Source: Ailanthus altissimus
Taxonomy: Eukaryota; Streptophyta; Magnoliopsida; Sapindales; Simaroubaceae
DNA: 64,000 bases
Assembly (NCBI GenBank): GCA_946807835.1
Contig: OX327699.1
Span: forward strand, 16,976,014 to 17,040,013
Reading direction: 5' to 3'
Part shown: piece by piece, positions 1 through 11,072 of the stretch
Layout of the letters: each line of letters starts with the position of its first letter
How positions within the stretch are numbered: position 1 is the stretch's first letter
Made by a program: the position numbers and the translations under genes
The notes under the pieces: generated by a model
What the model saw: the letters and a program-made list of their open reading frames with translations, nothing else
What the model was told of the DNA's origin: nothing
Databases searched by the model: none

Positions 1-572
1 AAGTTTGATACTAATTGCCAAGGTTTTTTGAAACTTTTGAGATATTTAGTCTCACAATAAAAAAAAACTTAAAAATAGAGAGATGAAAACCACATAGATA
101 AGATGTGGTTCTCGAATATGAACTGTTTATCATTAACTTATATAATAAGTTATAATTTAAAAAATATATAATAATAGCCACAAGGACAAATGTGTCTAAC
201 TTATATCTTGAAAAGATACAACTTGTTTGATTATGCCTTGAGAGATAGATATTGGAAAGTTGTCAAGGGATTGGGCTTAGCATTTAGGCCTTAAATTTTA
301 AAAAAAATAGTTTAGTGGATAAAATGATTTTTTTTTATTTATAATATTTTTTCTAATTTATTCAATTTATCTTATTGTAGTTAGTTGGAGTATAAAATTT
401 GTATTTTAATGATGTGTCATCAATTAGCGATTAACCATATGTAAGTAGTTGTTGATTTTTTATATTTTATCAAAATAATAGTTATATAATAGTAATCAAT
501 ATTGGACACCTCAAATGTCACATCACTTGAGATATAAAGTTTGTATCACACTATGTAAATATAAGATTATTT

Positions 573-1050
573 ATAACACCAACCTTATAACTAAGTAGAT
601 ACTGTTTACTTAGAGCTTCATGAACGTGTTTTTTACACTCACAAATTTATTTTTTTGAGTTTCACATAAGCGTCTTTTACCAAAAATACGTTTATTTAGT
701 TAAATAGACATAAGCCTATAAGCTAGCCCAAGTTCATCTTCACGAGCGATATAGGATATAACAATCTTCCTCTAGAACCTTGCGACCTCGTCTTCCTCTA
801 GAACCTTGCGACCTCATGAGGGTCAGCCAATCTGCATACTAGGTTGCGAGCCTGTTTTGTTACTATCTGTAATACCAAACCCAACAACCAAGTAGACATA
901 GTCTGTGTTGGGCTTCATACATGCGTCTTTCACTCTTATGAATTTGCTTTGAGGTTTTACACAAGTGTCTTTCACCCAAAACACGTTTATTTAGTCAAGG
1001 AGACCTAAATCTTAAAAGCTAGTCCAGATTCATCTTGACGAACAACGTGA
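573..1050. repeat. Degenerate duplicated repeat with a 26-bp tandem inside
   Basis: About 573-745 and 868-1050 are diverged copies of one sequence; both contain an 'aagtagata/aagtagaca' start, a 'gcttcat' block, an 'acgtttatttagt' block and an 'agctag(c/t)cca' block in the same order. Between them a 26-bp unit (765-790) is repeated directly at 791-816 with one mismatch. It is probably a decayed LTR-type or TRIM-type repeat, but no ends or TSD were identified. Confidence 0.55.
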
Positions 1051-2441
1051 AATGTCATCTTATTATTTTATAGTACTTATTACTTTCAATGCCTTTTTCT
1101 CAAGTATAAAGGTAGCTACTATGAAAGTGTATAGTAAAATATTAAACTATTATTTTGCATCTATTTTTATACAATTTTTTCGATAATAAGTCTCACAAGT
1201 TATAATAAGTCTCACAAGTTATAATAAACTTTACTTTGTTAAAGTTTTTGACTCACTTTTTAAAAGGTTTTCTAAATTAGATTTAAGTTGAGAACTCAAG
1301 TGGTTTCTCACTTTTATAAGAAAATCTAATTTTTGTTGTGGTATTGAAGGTTGATTTTTTTTGGTATTTAGAGGTATTTATTTGTTTATTTTAATATAGA
1401 AAAAAGAGACTCGAATTCAAAAATTTCATATTAAAAATAGACTTATTTTAATTGGGTCTAAAAATCTCCATGAGTAATTAAAAAGTTTCAAGCTCATTAT
1501 TTGACTCTATTTATGACATAAGTAAATCTATATACACAACCTTTAGGGTCAACAGATGGAGATTGAGTATGGGTGCATAGTTGAATTCTTTGTTATCTGT
1601 AGATTGTACATCCATGGCTAGGGCTAGCACCATATTGATTCCTTGTTCTTGTAATGTAAATTATTATTGAACTTTATACTTAGACATTGTTTTGAAGAAT
1701 AAAAAGGAAAGGACTACGATTTATCAACTTTTAAACGCCTCAACCAGTCAACCTGTTTGCACAGAATGATCTATCAATAAGGAAAAATCCATTCAAGGTA
1801 AACTAAATGGGTAACAGGACTACATGACAAGCAATTTGAATGTTGCTTGATTCCTTTTCAATTGATTTGCCTTTTAGAGCTTTGATGGTCGTCATTATGG
1901 TTTTGTTTGGGCTGTGTATATTGGCTTCGCAGATGCACATTATTACTTATTCAATTTATCATTTCAATACTCCGGTGAGACACTGTAAGTTTTGTATTAC
2001 TAATCACGTAGAACATAACGCATGGTTTCAGAATTTTTAAATATAGATGCATGCACTAGGGTTATTTGTATCAACCACCTATAAAACTATTAAATACTCA
2101 TTTTTAATAGTAATATTGAATCTTTGCCTTACAATTTAAATATTTAGATGGAATACATCATTAATATAGTATTAGAGTTAAAATTTTGTACTTAAATTTT
2201 TTTGATATTTGAGTTGAATGATTTTTTAGTATGGAGAGAGAGTCAAAGTCTTTGTTCAAATTCCTCGCGTATTTATTTTTAGTTAATATTTTTATTTATA
2301 GTTTATTGACTTTTTCTTAATTTTATTTTGATCTTTTGTGATCTATTTGATATTAAACCCTAAAATTTTGACCATAACCTTAAGATCAAATCAATTGTTT
2401 TTTTGACCTCTTCTTTGATCTCTTATATATATTTGAACTTA

Positions 2442-2678
2442 GGTTCGGAATCAGAAATTAAGATGAGGGAACCAAATGTGAAGGTTAAAAATTATATTAA
2501 GTTAGAGTTTAATAATATGTGGGTTTTAGTATTAGACTTGTAATCTTGAAGGAGCTAAATAATAAAAATACATATTTTAGAGAGTAAAAATTATTAAAAA
2601 AATATTATTAAGTTAAAAAAAAAAATTAGGGCTTGGGGGGCTATGGCCCCCTAGGCCCCAAGACAGTTCCGCCACTGC
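2442..2678. mobile_element. MITE with 9-bp target-site duplication
   Basis: The element is 237 bp and is flanked by perfect 9-bp direct repeats TTGAACTTA (2433-2441 and 2679-2687). The right end read in reverse (GCAGTGGCGGAACTG) is an imperfect match to the left end (GGTTCGGAATCAG). The 'GGCGGA(A/G)C' terminus followed by C-rich 'ggccccctaggcccc' is familiar from plant non-autonomous hAT-like elements. It has no coding capacity. hAT elements normally make 8-bp TSDs and MULEs 9-bp, so the superfamily is open. Confidence 0.65.
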
Positions 2679-3339
2679 TTGAACTTAAACTTTTAAATTA
2701 AATTCATGTTAGGACCTATTAAATCTTAAACTTAGAACATAAAATGAGTCTATGTTTTACATGAGAGTTTATAAAGATTTGTTTTTAATTAATATTAGTT
2801 ATTGAGTTTTCATCTAACACAATTTTTTTGCTTGAATGGTTAATTAAGTATATTTAGTAGTTTTTTTACGTAACTTCAAAAGTACAACAATTAAAGTGTC
2901 TAATAAACATTATCACTTTATAACTGAGTGTTTATCAAATATCCAACCATTTTCATTCTATAATTAGTACTTTCACTCGACAATAATTATTGTTTCAAAC
3001 CCACAAAACATCCATGCTAAACAGAACCTAAACAAGGTGGCAGCCTGCGCTTTTGAGATTATTTATCATGTTAATTTAGAGTACCAAGTGCTGTTAGTTT
3101 GACTCTCATTTGTTGACCAAAATTTTGTTGATTATATGATGTAGCTGCTATGTGTTACTGCACTGATTGCACGCTTAGCAAGCTAGATATATAGGGCTGA
3201 GAATGAATTAGTAAATAATAATTCCTTGTAGGTCGGTAGATATACAATTTAAAATGAGAAATGGGATAATCTGAGTAGTTTCTTAAATTACATCTGCATA
3301 TAGGCTTGATCCCTAACATATATACTCTTTGTTGTGAAG

Positions 3340-5494
3340 CATGAAGGAAATAATTGCAAGGTACAATCTGCATTCTAATAATCTTGGCAAACTGGACCAC
3401 CCATCTCTCGAACTTCAGGTAATTTGTTTTTCAATGTTTAACTATAAGTATCATTATTTTGTGACTACTTATGTCTTAATTGGGTGAAAGTTTGACATGA
3501 TTTTAAAATGTAGATATTATAAAATGATTTTATAGCATTTGCATAATAGAAGTATGCGGACATTGGAGCTAGATGCACATAATCTTCAAAGCTCTACTGA
3601 TTAGAATTACAGTACCTTTTGACTGGTAATATCACTCTTGGTTGTAGCTAGAAAATAGCAACCACAGCAGATTGAGCAAGGAAGTGGCTGATAAGAGCCA
3701 TCAACTAAGGTAAACCAACTTTCATGTACATACGTTTGCTTACCTTTCATTAGTCATCTTAAATAGTTAATTCCGGGATATTATTATTATACTGTATATT
3801 CTTAAAACAGGCAGATGAGAGGAGATGATCTTCAAGGATTGAAGATAGAGGAACTGCAGCAACTTGAAAAAATGCTTGAAGTGGGACTTTCTCGTGTGCT
3901 TGAGACTAAGGTTTCTGGATAAAAAGTTGCTTCTTGTGTGGAAAGTATGTGTGCCTTGATTCATTTATAGTAATTAACAGGAGCTTGTTTTTACTTTCAG
4001 GGTGAAAGGTTTATGAATGAGATCTCTTCACTCGAAAGAAAGGTAGGAAAACAAACATTATTAGTTTAAGCAGTTTGAATTTCAAAACACTGTCCATTCA
4101 GGTATTCTAGAATTTTGAAAAAGGAATCACGCCAACGATGATCGATTGTACACGTAATGAAGTTGAACCTTCGATAAATGACAATGTAGTATTGCCTATA
4201 GTCTTATATCCTAGTCCATAATAACTGTGTAAGTTCTCTGGTAGAGAGTCTTGGGTTGCTAATTAAAACTTCAGCAGTAATATATTTAAATAGCGTAGCA
4301 TTAAACCAAAAGGCACACTAACCTGTTTTGCAAGGAACATTCAAATATAGTAGCATTTGAAAAGTTAAATAAGAGATGTTTTTGATTTACTTAAATATAT
4401 TAATCACCGTCGATTTTAATTTGCAGCACTCAATAACTAGTAACAAGTAGTAAAAGTTAACTTATGATCGGGACTTAAGTCATGTTTTATTTAGCTTTAA
4501 GTCTTGAGTTCAATTTGTATACCACTACTGAAAAATATTGTAAGTCTAAGCCCATGCTGAATGTTAAGTAAGATGATCAATATCTATAAAGATGAAGTCG
4601 ATCGTGATCTACAGCTTAATTAAGTTCATGATCAATATCTTATGGTGTTCAACTGTATATATCAAGGTCCTTCGTGGTTTGAAGAATAATTTTCTTATAA
4701 AATTTTTTGAGTTGTCCACTTGATTTCTGCCACTTTGGTAACAATACAGGGAGCTCAGCTTTTGGAAGAGAACAGGCAGCTAAAACAGAAGGTACATAAG
4801 AATTTTTTCGAACAATTATTCTATTTTATTGATTTTTAATTTGCAAAAATTACGAGGGGGACTTTTGGAATGCAGATGGCCTCATTGTGCAAGGGAAAAA
4901 GACTTGTTCTAGTTGAGTCAGATGTTGCCATCCAGGAAGAAGGCGTGTCATCAGATCAATCCGTAACCAACGTCTGCAGCTGCAGCAGTGGCCCTCTCGA
5001 GGATGATAGTTCCGATACTTCTCTTAAATTAGGGTGAGTTTAACATTAATCATAGACTCTTTTTCAAGTGATCAATCTTATATTCTAAATAAGTGATTAT
5101 TTAGGGCTTATGATGAAGATGCAGGGTTTACATACTGAGGCAGAAAAAATATTTCAGGAAAATATGGCTACTGATATATGTTGCTGTTTTTGCTGTCACA
5201 TAAACTTGATTTGGATAATTATATATAATGAAAAGAAACCAAAGAGAAAGAACCCGAGTAGAATATCATTCTCCTGTAGAATACTAAACGATCACAGAAG
5301 AGTCGGCTAGTGGTCTTGGTTGACGTTCATATAACAAGAGGATTGATTATTTCATATGTTCCATGCATCTCGTGCGTCAGTATGAAACTGGACATGATAA
5401 GTTCTTTTGATCAGGTTAGAGCAGCTCAATGGCATTTTCTTCAAATATTATTATTATTTATTTATTTTTTTGTAGGCTTCCTTTCTCCGGCTGA
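3340..5494 (+). CDS. SVP: SVP/AGL24-clade MADS-box transcription factor, partial (exons 2-8)
   Basis: Exons at 3340-3418, 3648-3709, 3811-3910, 4001-4042, 4750-4791, 4876-5033 and 5476-5494 all have GT-AG borders and join in frame. Their sizes (79, 62, 100, 42, 42, 158 and 19 bp) match the MIKC-type exon pattern. The product contains the I region (starts MKEIIARYNLHSNNLGKLD), the K box (RLSKEVADKSHQL; GDDLQGLKIEELQQLEK) and a C-terminus ending SSDTSLKLGLPFSG. This tail is typical of the SHORT VEGETATIVE PHASE / AGL24 / JOINTLESS clade, whose members regulate flowering time and, in perennials (DAM genes), dormancy. The DNA-binding MADS exon is absent from the window: either intron 1 is longer than 3.3 kb or the first exon has been lost. 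All seven visible exons are open, which favours a working gene. Clade call is firm; orthology within it is not. Confidence 0.88.
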
Positions 5495-7073
5495 ACTGGA
5501 GCAGATGAAGAGGTTTAATATTTCTGCAGTGAATAAAGCTGTTGTCCATTACCATGTTGAGATTCCATTATCTTGAATGAAGTGTATAAACGGAAAACAT
5601 TCAAAATAGGGACATTGTTCTGGATGCACTTCAAGCTCATCTTGGCTGTTGTCACTGCTAGCCAAGTTATTAACTATGTTTGTAATAGACATCTTGAATT
5701 TCCTATTTCAATGAAGCAAGCACTTGTGGATAATTACTATGCCCTAGCATAATTAAGGTTGCGAACCTTAAGAGTGATAAAGATTGATGTATAATATTGT
5801 AAACCTATATTCACCCTTAAATTCAAACAACTTAATATATAGTCGACTAATATTGCATGCATGTATGGCAAATTTTGGTGAACCTTTGCTGAAGCTATGC
5901 AACTTTGTTTTAAAGGTGGGTGTATCTATAGAGCAGTTCAGCACTGATATGTATATTCTCCAATGCGAACTTATCTTTCTTGCTCCTACTGGGAGTTCAT
6001 TTTCAGTCCTAAAGTACAAGTTACAATTTGAATATAAGTTCATTCTATTATTAAAACAGCAAGAGCAAACTATAAGAGACTAGTTGGAAAGCTTATTTTC
6101 AAACCAAAAAATGTGAAAGTTATACCCGGGTAATAAGAGAGCTAGCTGCTGAAATCAAGCTCAGAAAAATTCTACCATAAATTAAAATGTCTTCTCCCGA
6201 GGCTTTTGAAAATGATAGACAAGCAACACCATGGATAAAACTTTATGATGTTTATATATAGGGAGAAATTTTATTTTAGTTCTTGATTTTATGAATATAT
6301 ACCAATTTAATTATCGTTTGTCTAATATATATCATATTAATCTTTGTAGACTTTTTTATAATTTTTTATTATAATTTTTATCTTTGAACAATTATTATTT
6401 TCATATTTATAGAGACTAACGTAGTATATATTGAATAAATAAAAACTAAATTAGTATATATTCATAAAATTATGAACTAAAATGACATTTTTCTTATACA
6501 GAAATAGATACATATACAATAACCTTTAAATTGGAGTACAATTCATCTTAGAGGAGAATAAAACTAATGCATGATATATGCAAAATTCAAGCAAAGAATA
6601 TAAGTTACAAGGAGTATAAAATGTTTTATGCAATTAAAAAAGTTAATGATAAAGAGTGAACAAAATTAATTATACACCACCTTTCTCTTAATTTTTAATT
6701 TCTATCAATTATTTATATGTAAAATTTGTGGATGATTATGCATGTTAAGAGTGTATTTATCGCAATTGTAGTTTTTATTTAATTTTTAAAAGTACAATAG
6801 ATAAACTGTTAAATAAACATTTTTTTTTACTCTGAAAACTATTATTTATCGTCTATTTGCCTATCCATATTTAATAATCAATAATTCTATTCAACACTCA
6901 AACGTAACGATGAATTAAAAATATGTACCTTAGTTTTAAGTAAATCTTTTTAAGGCATGTTTGGCTTGCAAGATAACTTATAAGATAAGAATATTTTCGG
7001 AAAATTTTATCTTATACCATGTTCGATGTTGATGAAGTGGCTTGGAATAACTTATCTTGGCCCAACTACAAGT
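5495..7073. other. 3' UTR and intergenic DNA of the SVP-like gene
   Basis: The transcript end probably lies in the first few hundred bases. The two overlapping open frames on opposite strands at 5768-6083 show no codon logic or known domain. From about 6961 a 'ggcatgtttggcttgcaagataac' type start recalls a MITE end, but no partner end was found. Nothing else is supported. Confidence 0.5.
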
Positions 7074-7245
7074 TATTTTGAGCCTAAACTTTTTTTTTTG
7101 AAACATAATTTTGGTATTTCATTACTCAGCATAAAATTGGAAAATATTCTGGCCAGAGTTTAAAACATGATAAATTAATTGTCATCTTTGCAATATTGTG
7201 AGCTTGCGTGTTACATGTTTTTGGTACATATTTAAATATAATTTG

Positions 7246-7621
7246 TGTTAGGGAATTAAAGGGTGATGCAAGATTGTAATTAAAGCGAAATTAAAAAAAA
7301 TAATAAAAATAAAAATAAGACAAAAATAAGAGTTTACGTGGTTCAGCTTTTAGCCTACGTTCACAGGCGAAGATTGAAGAATCTTTTATTATTAGAAATG
7401 GAGAATACAAGTATTGTAGTGTTTTAGTCTTACAACTTAAAACTCCAATACACCCAATTCTCTCAAATCACTCAAAAACTCTCTCAAAATTTTTGAAACT
7501 CTCTCTAATTTGTAATAAAAAATCAATTGCTAAACTCTCCCATTTATAGGGAGAGTTTAGCATGGTGGACAGCCAAAAAATGCTGTCCACCATGGCTGGC
7601 ACACGGTGCCAGCTACCAGCA
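7246..7621 (-). mobile_element. Solo LTR with perfect TSD, inserted in the LINE
   Basis: The segment begins TGTTAGGGAATT and ends CTACCAGCA, so it has TG...CA termini, and is flanked by perfect 5-bp repeats ATTTG (7241-7245 and 7622-7626). On the minus strand a TATA box (CTATAAATGG) lies near 7543-7550, giving the orientation; the U3 would then be only about 70 bp. It interrupts the LINE between its RNase H region and its 3' UTR. Three contiguous perfect hairpins occupy 7528-7613 (separate entry). The parent family was not identified; a copia or TRIM-like origin fits its small size. Confidence 0.85.
7528..7613. repeat. Three back-to-back perfect inverted repeats in the solo LTR
   Basis: Hairpin 1: arms 7528-7541 and 7549-7562 (14 bp, 7-nt loop holding the TATA element). 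Hairpin 2: arms 7561-7573 and 7582-7594 (13 bp, 8-nt loop). Hairpin 3: arms 7595-7602 and 7606-7613 (8 bp, 3-nt loop). All arms are perfect complements. They cover the putative promoter of the LTR. Confidence 0.85.
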
Positions 7622-7647
7622 ATTTGACCCTTAGCCTTAAAGAGGTC

Positions 7648-8508
7648 TTAGATTTCCTTGATCATCCATCTGATCTCTTTTAAAGAGTCCACGTTATCAT
7701 TCACTAATAAAGCATTAGACTTAGATACTACTACAGTCATGTTTAAGGTTTTTGTTATCTTTAGTACCATCTTTACTGCTTCTGCTGGTTCAATATCTCT
7801 TCTAAAACCCCCGGGAGATGCAGCCATGGCAACTGAAATTCCTATTGAATTTGTTATTGCAATTTCTATGCTCACTTTTCCTTCCTTGCAACTTATTGTT
7901 GCATCAGTATTAACATTGTACCAACCTGGAGGGATGATTGCTCTGTTACTCCTTGCATTTAGATTCTGGTGAAGGCTGAGATTCATTTCTTTTCCTTCTT
8001 CATTATTGCTTGAATCTAAGTAAGCTTCCACTCTTGCCAAAAGCATGTTGGGATCCTGATTTTTTCATGTTGCTGCCAATTCATTCTTCATCTACCAACT
8101 TGTCGATAAGACCATGACTAGCTTAGCCAAGTCTGCCTTGGTTGATATTACTGTAACATATTGAATAAAGTGCCACATTTTCATGTTTTAAATTCCCATG
8201 GCCAGCTCAACAAACTATGAGATCTTCCATAACTTTCTTGCTTCCTTGCATTTTACTAAAGCATGATAATTGATTTCTTATTCCTTAAGGCATCTGGTGC
8301 ACATTGGACTTCCTGCAATTTTCTTTAAATATAAATTTGTTGTTGTTGGCAGTAGGTAGATATTGTCATCCGGAGAAAAAATTTGACCTTTGATGGGACT
8401 GGTATGTTCAACAATACTTTCCACAATTTTCCCATTGTTCTTGAGGATTACGTTCCGTTCCAAGGTTACATAGTACCCATTGTACTGAATACTTCCCTCT
8501 CTTGTCAT
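7648..8508 (-). pseudogene. LINE zf-RVT and RNase H remnants
   Basis: The minus-strand frame 8508-8278 holds a zf-RVT-like segment ending SPMCTRCLKE. The frame then continues through stops with a segment resembling 'VEHA..SC..ARK.WK' to the frame at 8046-7648, which carries an RNase H (RVT_3-type) start WYNVNTDATI and later EAVKMVLKI. Here the catalytic Asp of 'NTDA' is visible. This is the C-terminal end of the LINE polyprotein, cut by a stop at 7648-7650. Confidence 0.75.
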
Positions 8509-8768
8509 AATTTCAGCATATTGAATCTGTAGGAGTTGTATTCCAATGATTTTTTCTACCTTTTCTCCTTTAACTTATTGCTCTATCACGTCTTTCTTTC
8601 ATTTATTATCTCCATCTATCTATATATCCACCTTAATCTTTTTTAGCAGCATATGTAGAGATATAAGCTTAAAGGTCAGGCTTTGGAATTCAATTACTAT
8701 TATAAATTCTTACTTTGTCTCTTTATTAGTTGTCTAATAATTTTTTTTATAATATTTACTTTTTTTAT
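8509..8768 (-). other. LINE sequence too degraded to assign
   Basis: AT-rich sequence between the zf-RVT remnant and the 5' LTR of the inserted copia element. It should be LINE by position, but I could not recognise a protein segment in it. Confidence 0.4.
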
Positions 8769-9663
8769 TGTTAGAAAATTAGTAATTCAACAATTTTAAT
8801 TGGATAAGAATTGAGATAAATATCAAAGTAAAGAGTCACAAGAAGTCTAAAACATATAGGATATGTATGGAGAAGTCTATGACGTGTGGGACATGAAAGA
8901 GAAAGTGAAACGGGACTCGAAAACGCGAAGGAAGCGAAGAAAACGCAGGATAGGCACTGCCAGGCCTAAGCACTGCTGTGCCCAAGACAGTAACCCAGCA
9001 CCGCAGCGCTGGGTCCTCAGCGCCGCGACGCCCAAGGACAAAAGCCGAGGTGCCAGATGCGTTAGAAGTTCATTTTTTATCCAAATTTTGAGTTTTAGAA
9101 AGTTTTGGACTTCCAAAATAAGTGGACTCTTACTCCAACAAGGAATAAAGTTAGTACGCACGAAATACACCCTATATAAACAGTTGTAAACCCTTTATTT
9201 GAGATTAAGTATTAAGAGAGACTCTAAGAGATGGGAAGAGCTCGGTAGACACTAAGTGCTTGTGTGCACTAGGGTGGAACCATTTTTTGGGTGATCATTG
9301 TTCGTGGTAGAGTAAGGGTTTACTAAACATTAGGTCATTTTGAGGGTTCTTCAAATTGAGTTTTTCTTGTAAAATCTCTAGGGAGTTAATAAGAGAGGCT
9401 AGGATCTTTGGATCCATCGTGGATGTAAGCAATTGGCCGAACCACGTAAAATTGTGTTGTGCTATTTTATATTCTGCTTTAGATTCTTGTTATCTTTTGC
9501 TTGATTAATAGGTTATTTCGCTGCGCAAGGAGGTTAAGGTTCTAGGTTGAACTTGAGGTTTTTCGCTTCAATATAACCTCGAGAGAGAGAAGGGTATTTC
9601 CTCCCTCAACAAACTGGTATCAGAGCTAAAGGTTCGATAATACACATCTGGGGTATTTAAACA

Positions 9664-10727
9664 ATGGCTGTAATCAAGCAAAAAATAGACAAGTTCAATG
9701 GTATGAATAACTTCAATCTTTGGAGGAAGAAAGTCAGGGCTCTGCTAATAAAGAAAGGACTAGACTCAGCCTTAGAGAAAGCCAGCTCCTCAACTAGCGA
9801 TGAGACGACAACCTCAAAGTCTGGGCAGAAAGATTGGGACACGATTTAGAAAAAGGCTCACAACACCTTATTTCCGACGTTGAGCGACGAAGTATTAAAG
9901 GAAGTTGGTGATGAAGAAACCGCTTTGGGGCTATGAAAGAGACTTGAGGCATTGTACATGAAGAAGTATCTTACAAACAGACTTCTTGTGAAAAAGAAAC
10001 TACATCAGCTAACAATGCACGAGGAAACTTCATTGAGGGCTCACATTGACGAGTTCAACAAGATCATCATAAGTTTTGAGCAATTGGGCATCAAGACTGA
10101 GGATAAAGACAAGGTCATTATCCTGTTAAGTTCGTTGCTAAAGAGCTATGAGAGTTTTGTGGATACGCTGCTATATGGTAAGGAGTCTTTAACGATGAAT
10201 GATGTCAAGACATCATTGAACTCAAAAGAATCGACAAAAAGATCTGAGTCCGAGAGTGGAACAGCATTGCTTGCACAAGAAAGAAAGATCAACCAATCAA
10301 GGAGCAGATCCAAAAGGTGTTTCTTTTGTAATAAGGAATGACACTTTGTGAAGGATTTTCCGAAATCAAAATGCCAATGAGGGTGGGTTGCAATCGGTAC
10401 TGAGAAAGATACCAAAGTTGTAGACATATTGGTAGCCTCAAGGGGAAAGTACGCTGACAAATGGATACTAGATTCGGGTTGTAGCTCCATATATGTCCTA
10501 ACAGATCGATGTTTACCAACTATAAAGCTAAAAGAGGTAAAGCTCTAATGGGGAATGACATGACTTGTGAGATCATGAGAGTTGGTGATATAAGGCTGAG
10601 GATGCAAGGTGGAGAAACTAGGGACTTACATAGTGTAAGGCATGTTCCTAAATTGAGGAGGAACTTGATATCCCTATGCAAGCTCTATAGGAAAGGTATT
10701 CGGTTAAAGCGGAAAAAGGAAAATTAA
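9664..10727 (+). pseudogene. Degenerate copia gag with partial protease
   Basis: Starts MAVIKQKIDKFNGMNNFNLW, a standard copia Gag N-terminus, and continues over a TAG at 9847-9849 and a second stop near 9935 into the frame 9952-10341 (Gag_pre / UBN2-type helical region). A partial zinc knuckle (RCFFCNKE) is ended by a TGA at 10339-10341. Past that stop is a protease signature WILDSGC near 10459, and after a frameshift near 10500 a segment with LHSVRHVPKLRRNLISL. Several independent breaks make it non-functional. Confidence 0.82.
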
Positions 10728-11072
10728 GGGTAGAGAAAAGACCTATAAGGTTTTAGGGTGAGAAGCACAATGAGGGGCTTTATGTACTTATTGGGATGAC
10801 CATGAGTAGCCCAACGCGGGGTGTTAGGGTAATACAGACCACTAGGCGACATCCAAACCGTGCTCACCAAGGTGATGAGGGTCGAAAAGGAGTGTAACGC
10901 ATCTATGCCCTATGAAAGGTGCACGAATGCATTTGAAGACTAAAGTTACTAGTCCGGGGAAAGTTAAGTCTTGGTGGAGACTAAACTGGACTCAACTTTA
11001 AGAGATAGAGTATTGGTGTGGATCGGATCCCGAAGCCTTCTTATTTGGAAGATTTTGAATCAAGAAATGGTT
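10728..11072 (+). other. Remnant between the partial protease and the 3' LTR
   Basis: Begins with a recognisable piece of the pre-integrase region (frame around 'EGLYVLIGM', with breaks) and then shows no integrase or RT motif. This is the junction of the internal deletion of the copia element. Confidence 0.5.

Larger units (their letters stand above)
1..3339. other. AT-rich non-coding stretch, possibly intron 1 of the SVP-like gene
   Basis: No exon can be supported here. If the SVP-like gene is intact, its MADS-box exon lies upstream of the window and this stretch is part of intron 1, which would then exceed 3.3 kb. I looked for a MADS-box first exon on the + strand and saw none. The stretch holds a degenerate duplicated repeat (about 573-1050) and a MITE (2442-2678); the rest is low-complexity AT-rich DNA. 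Confidence 0.6.

Noticed and set aside
1840..2040. 66-codon hydrophobic frame as a possible small protein or MADS exon 1
   Set aside because: No similarity to a MADS box, no splice donor fitting exon 2, and single-frame chance openness is likely.
5768..6083. Two overlapping open frames of 91 and 99 codons on opposite strands downstream of the SVP-like gene
   Set aside because: No domain, no splice context and no codon logic; opposite-strand overlap is typical of chance frames in low-complexity DNA.
7658..7972. 104-codon + strand frame
   Set aside because: Antisense shadow of the LINE RNase H remnant.
8863..9189. 108-codon + strand frame and its 97-codon antisense partner
   Set aside because: Lies wholly in the copia 5' LTR; the 3' LTR copy is interrupted.
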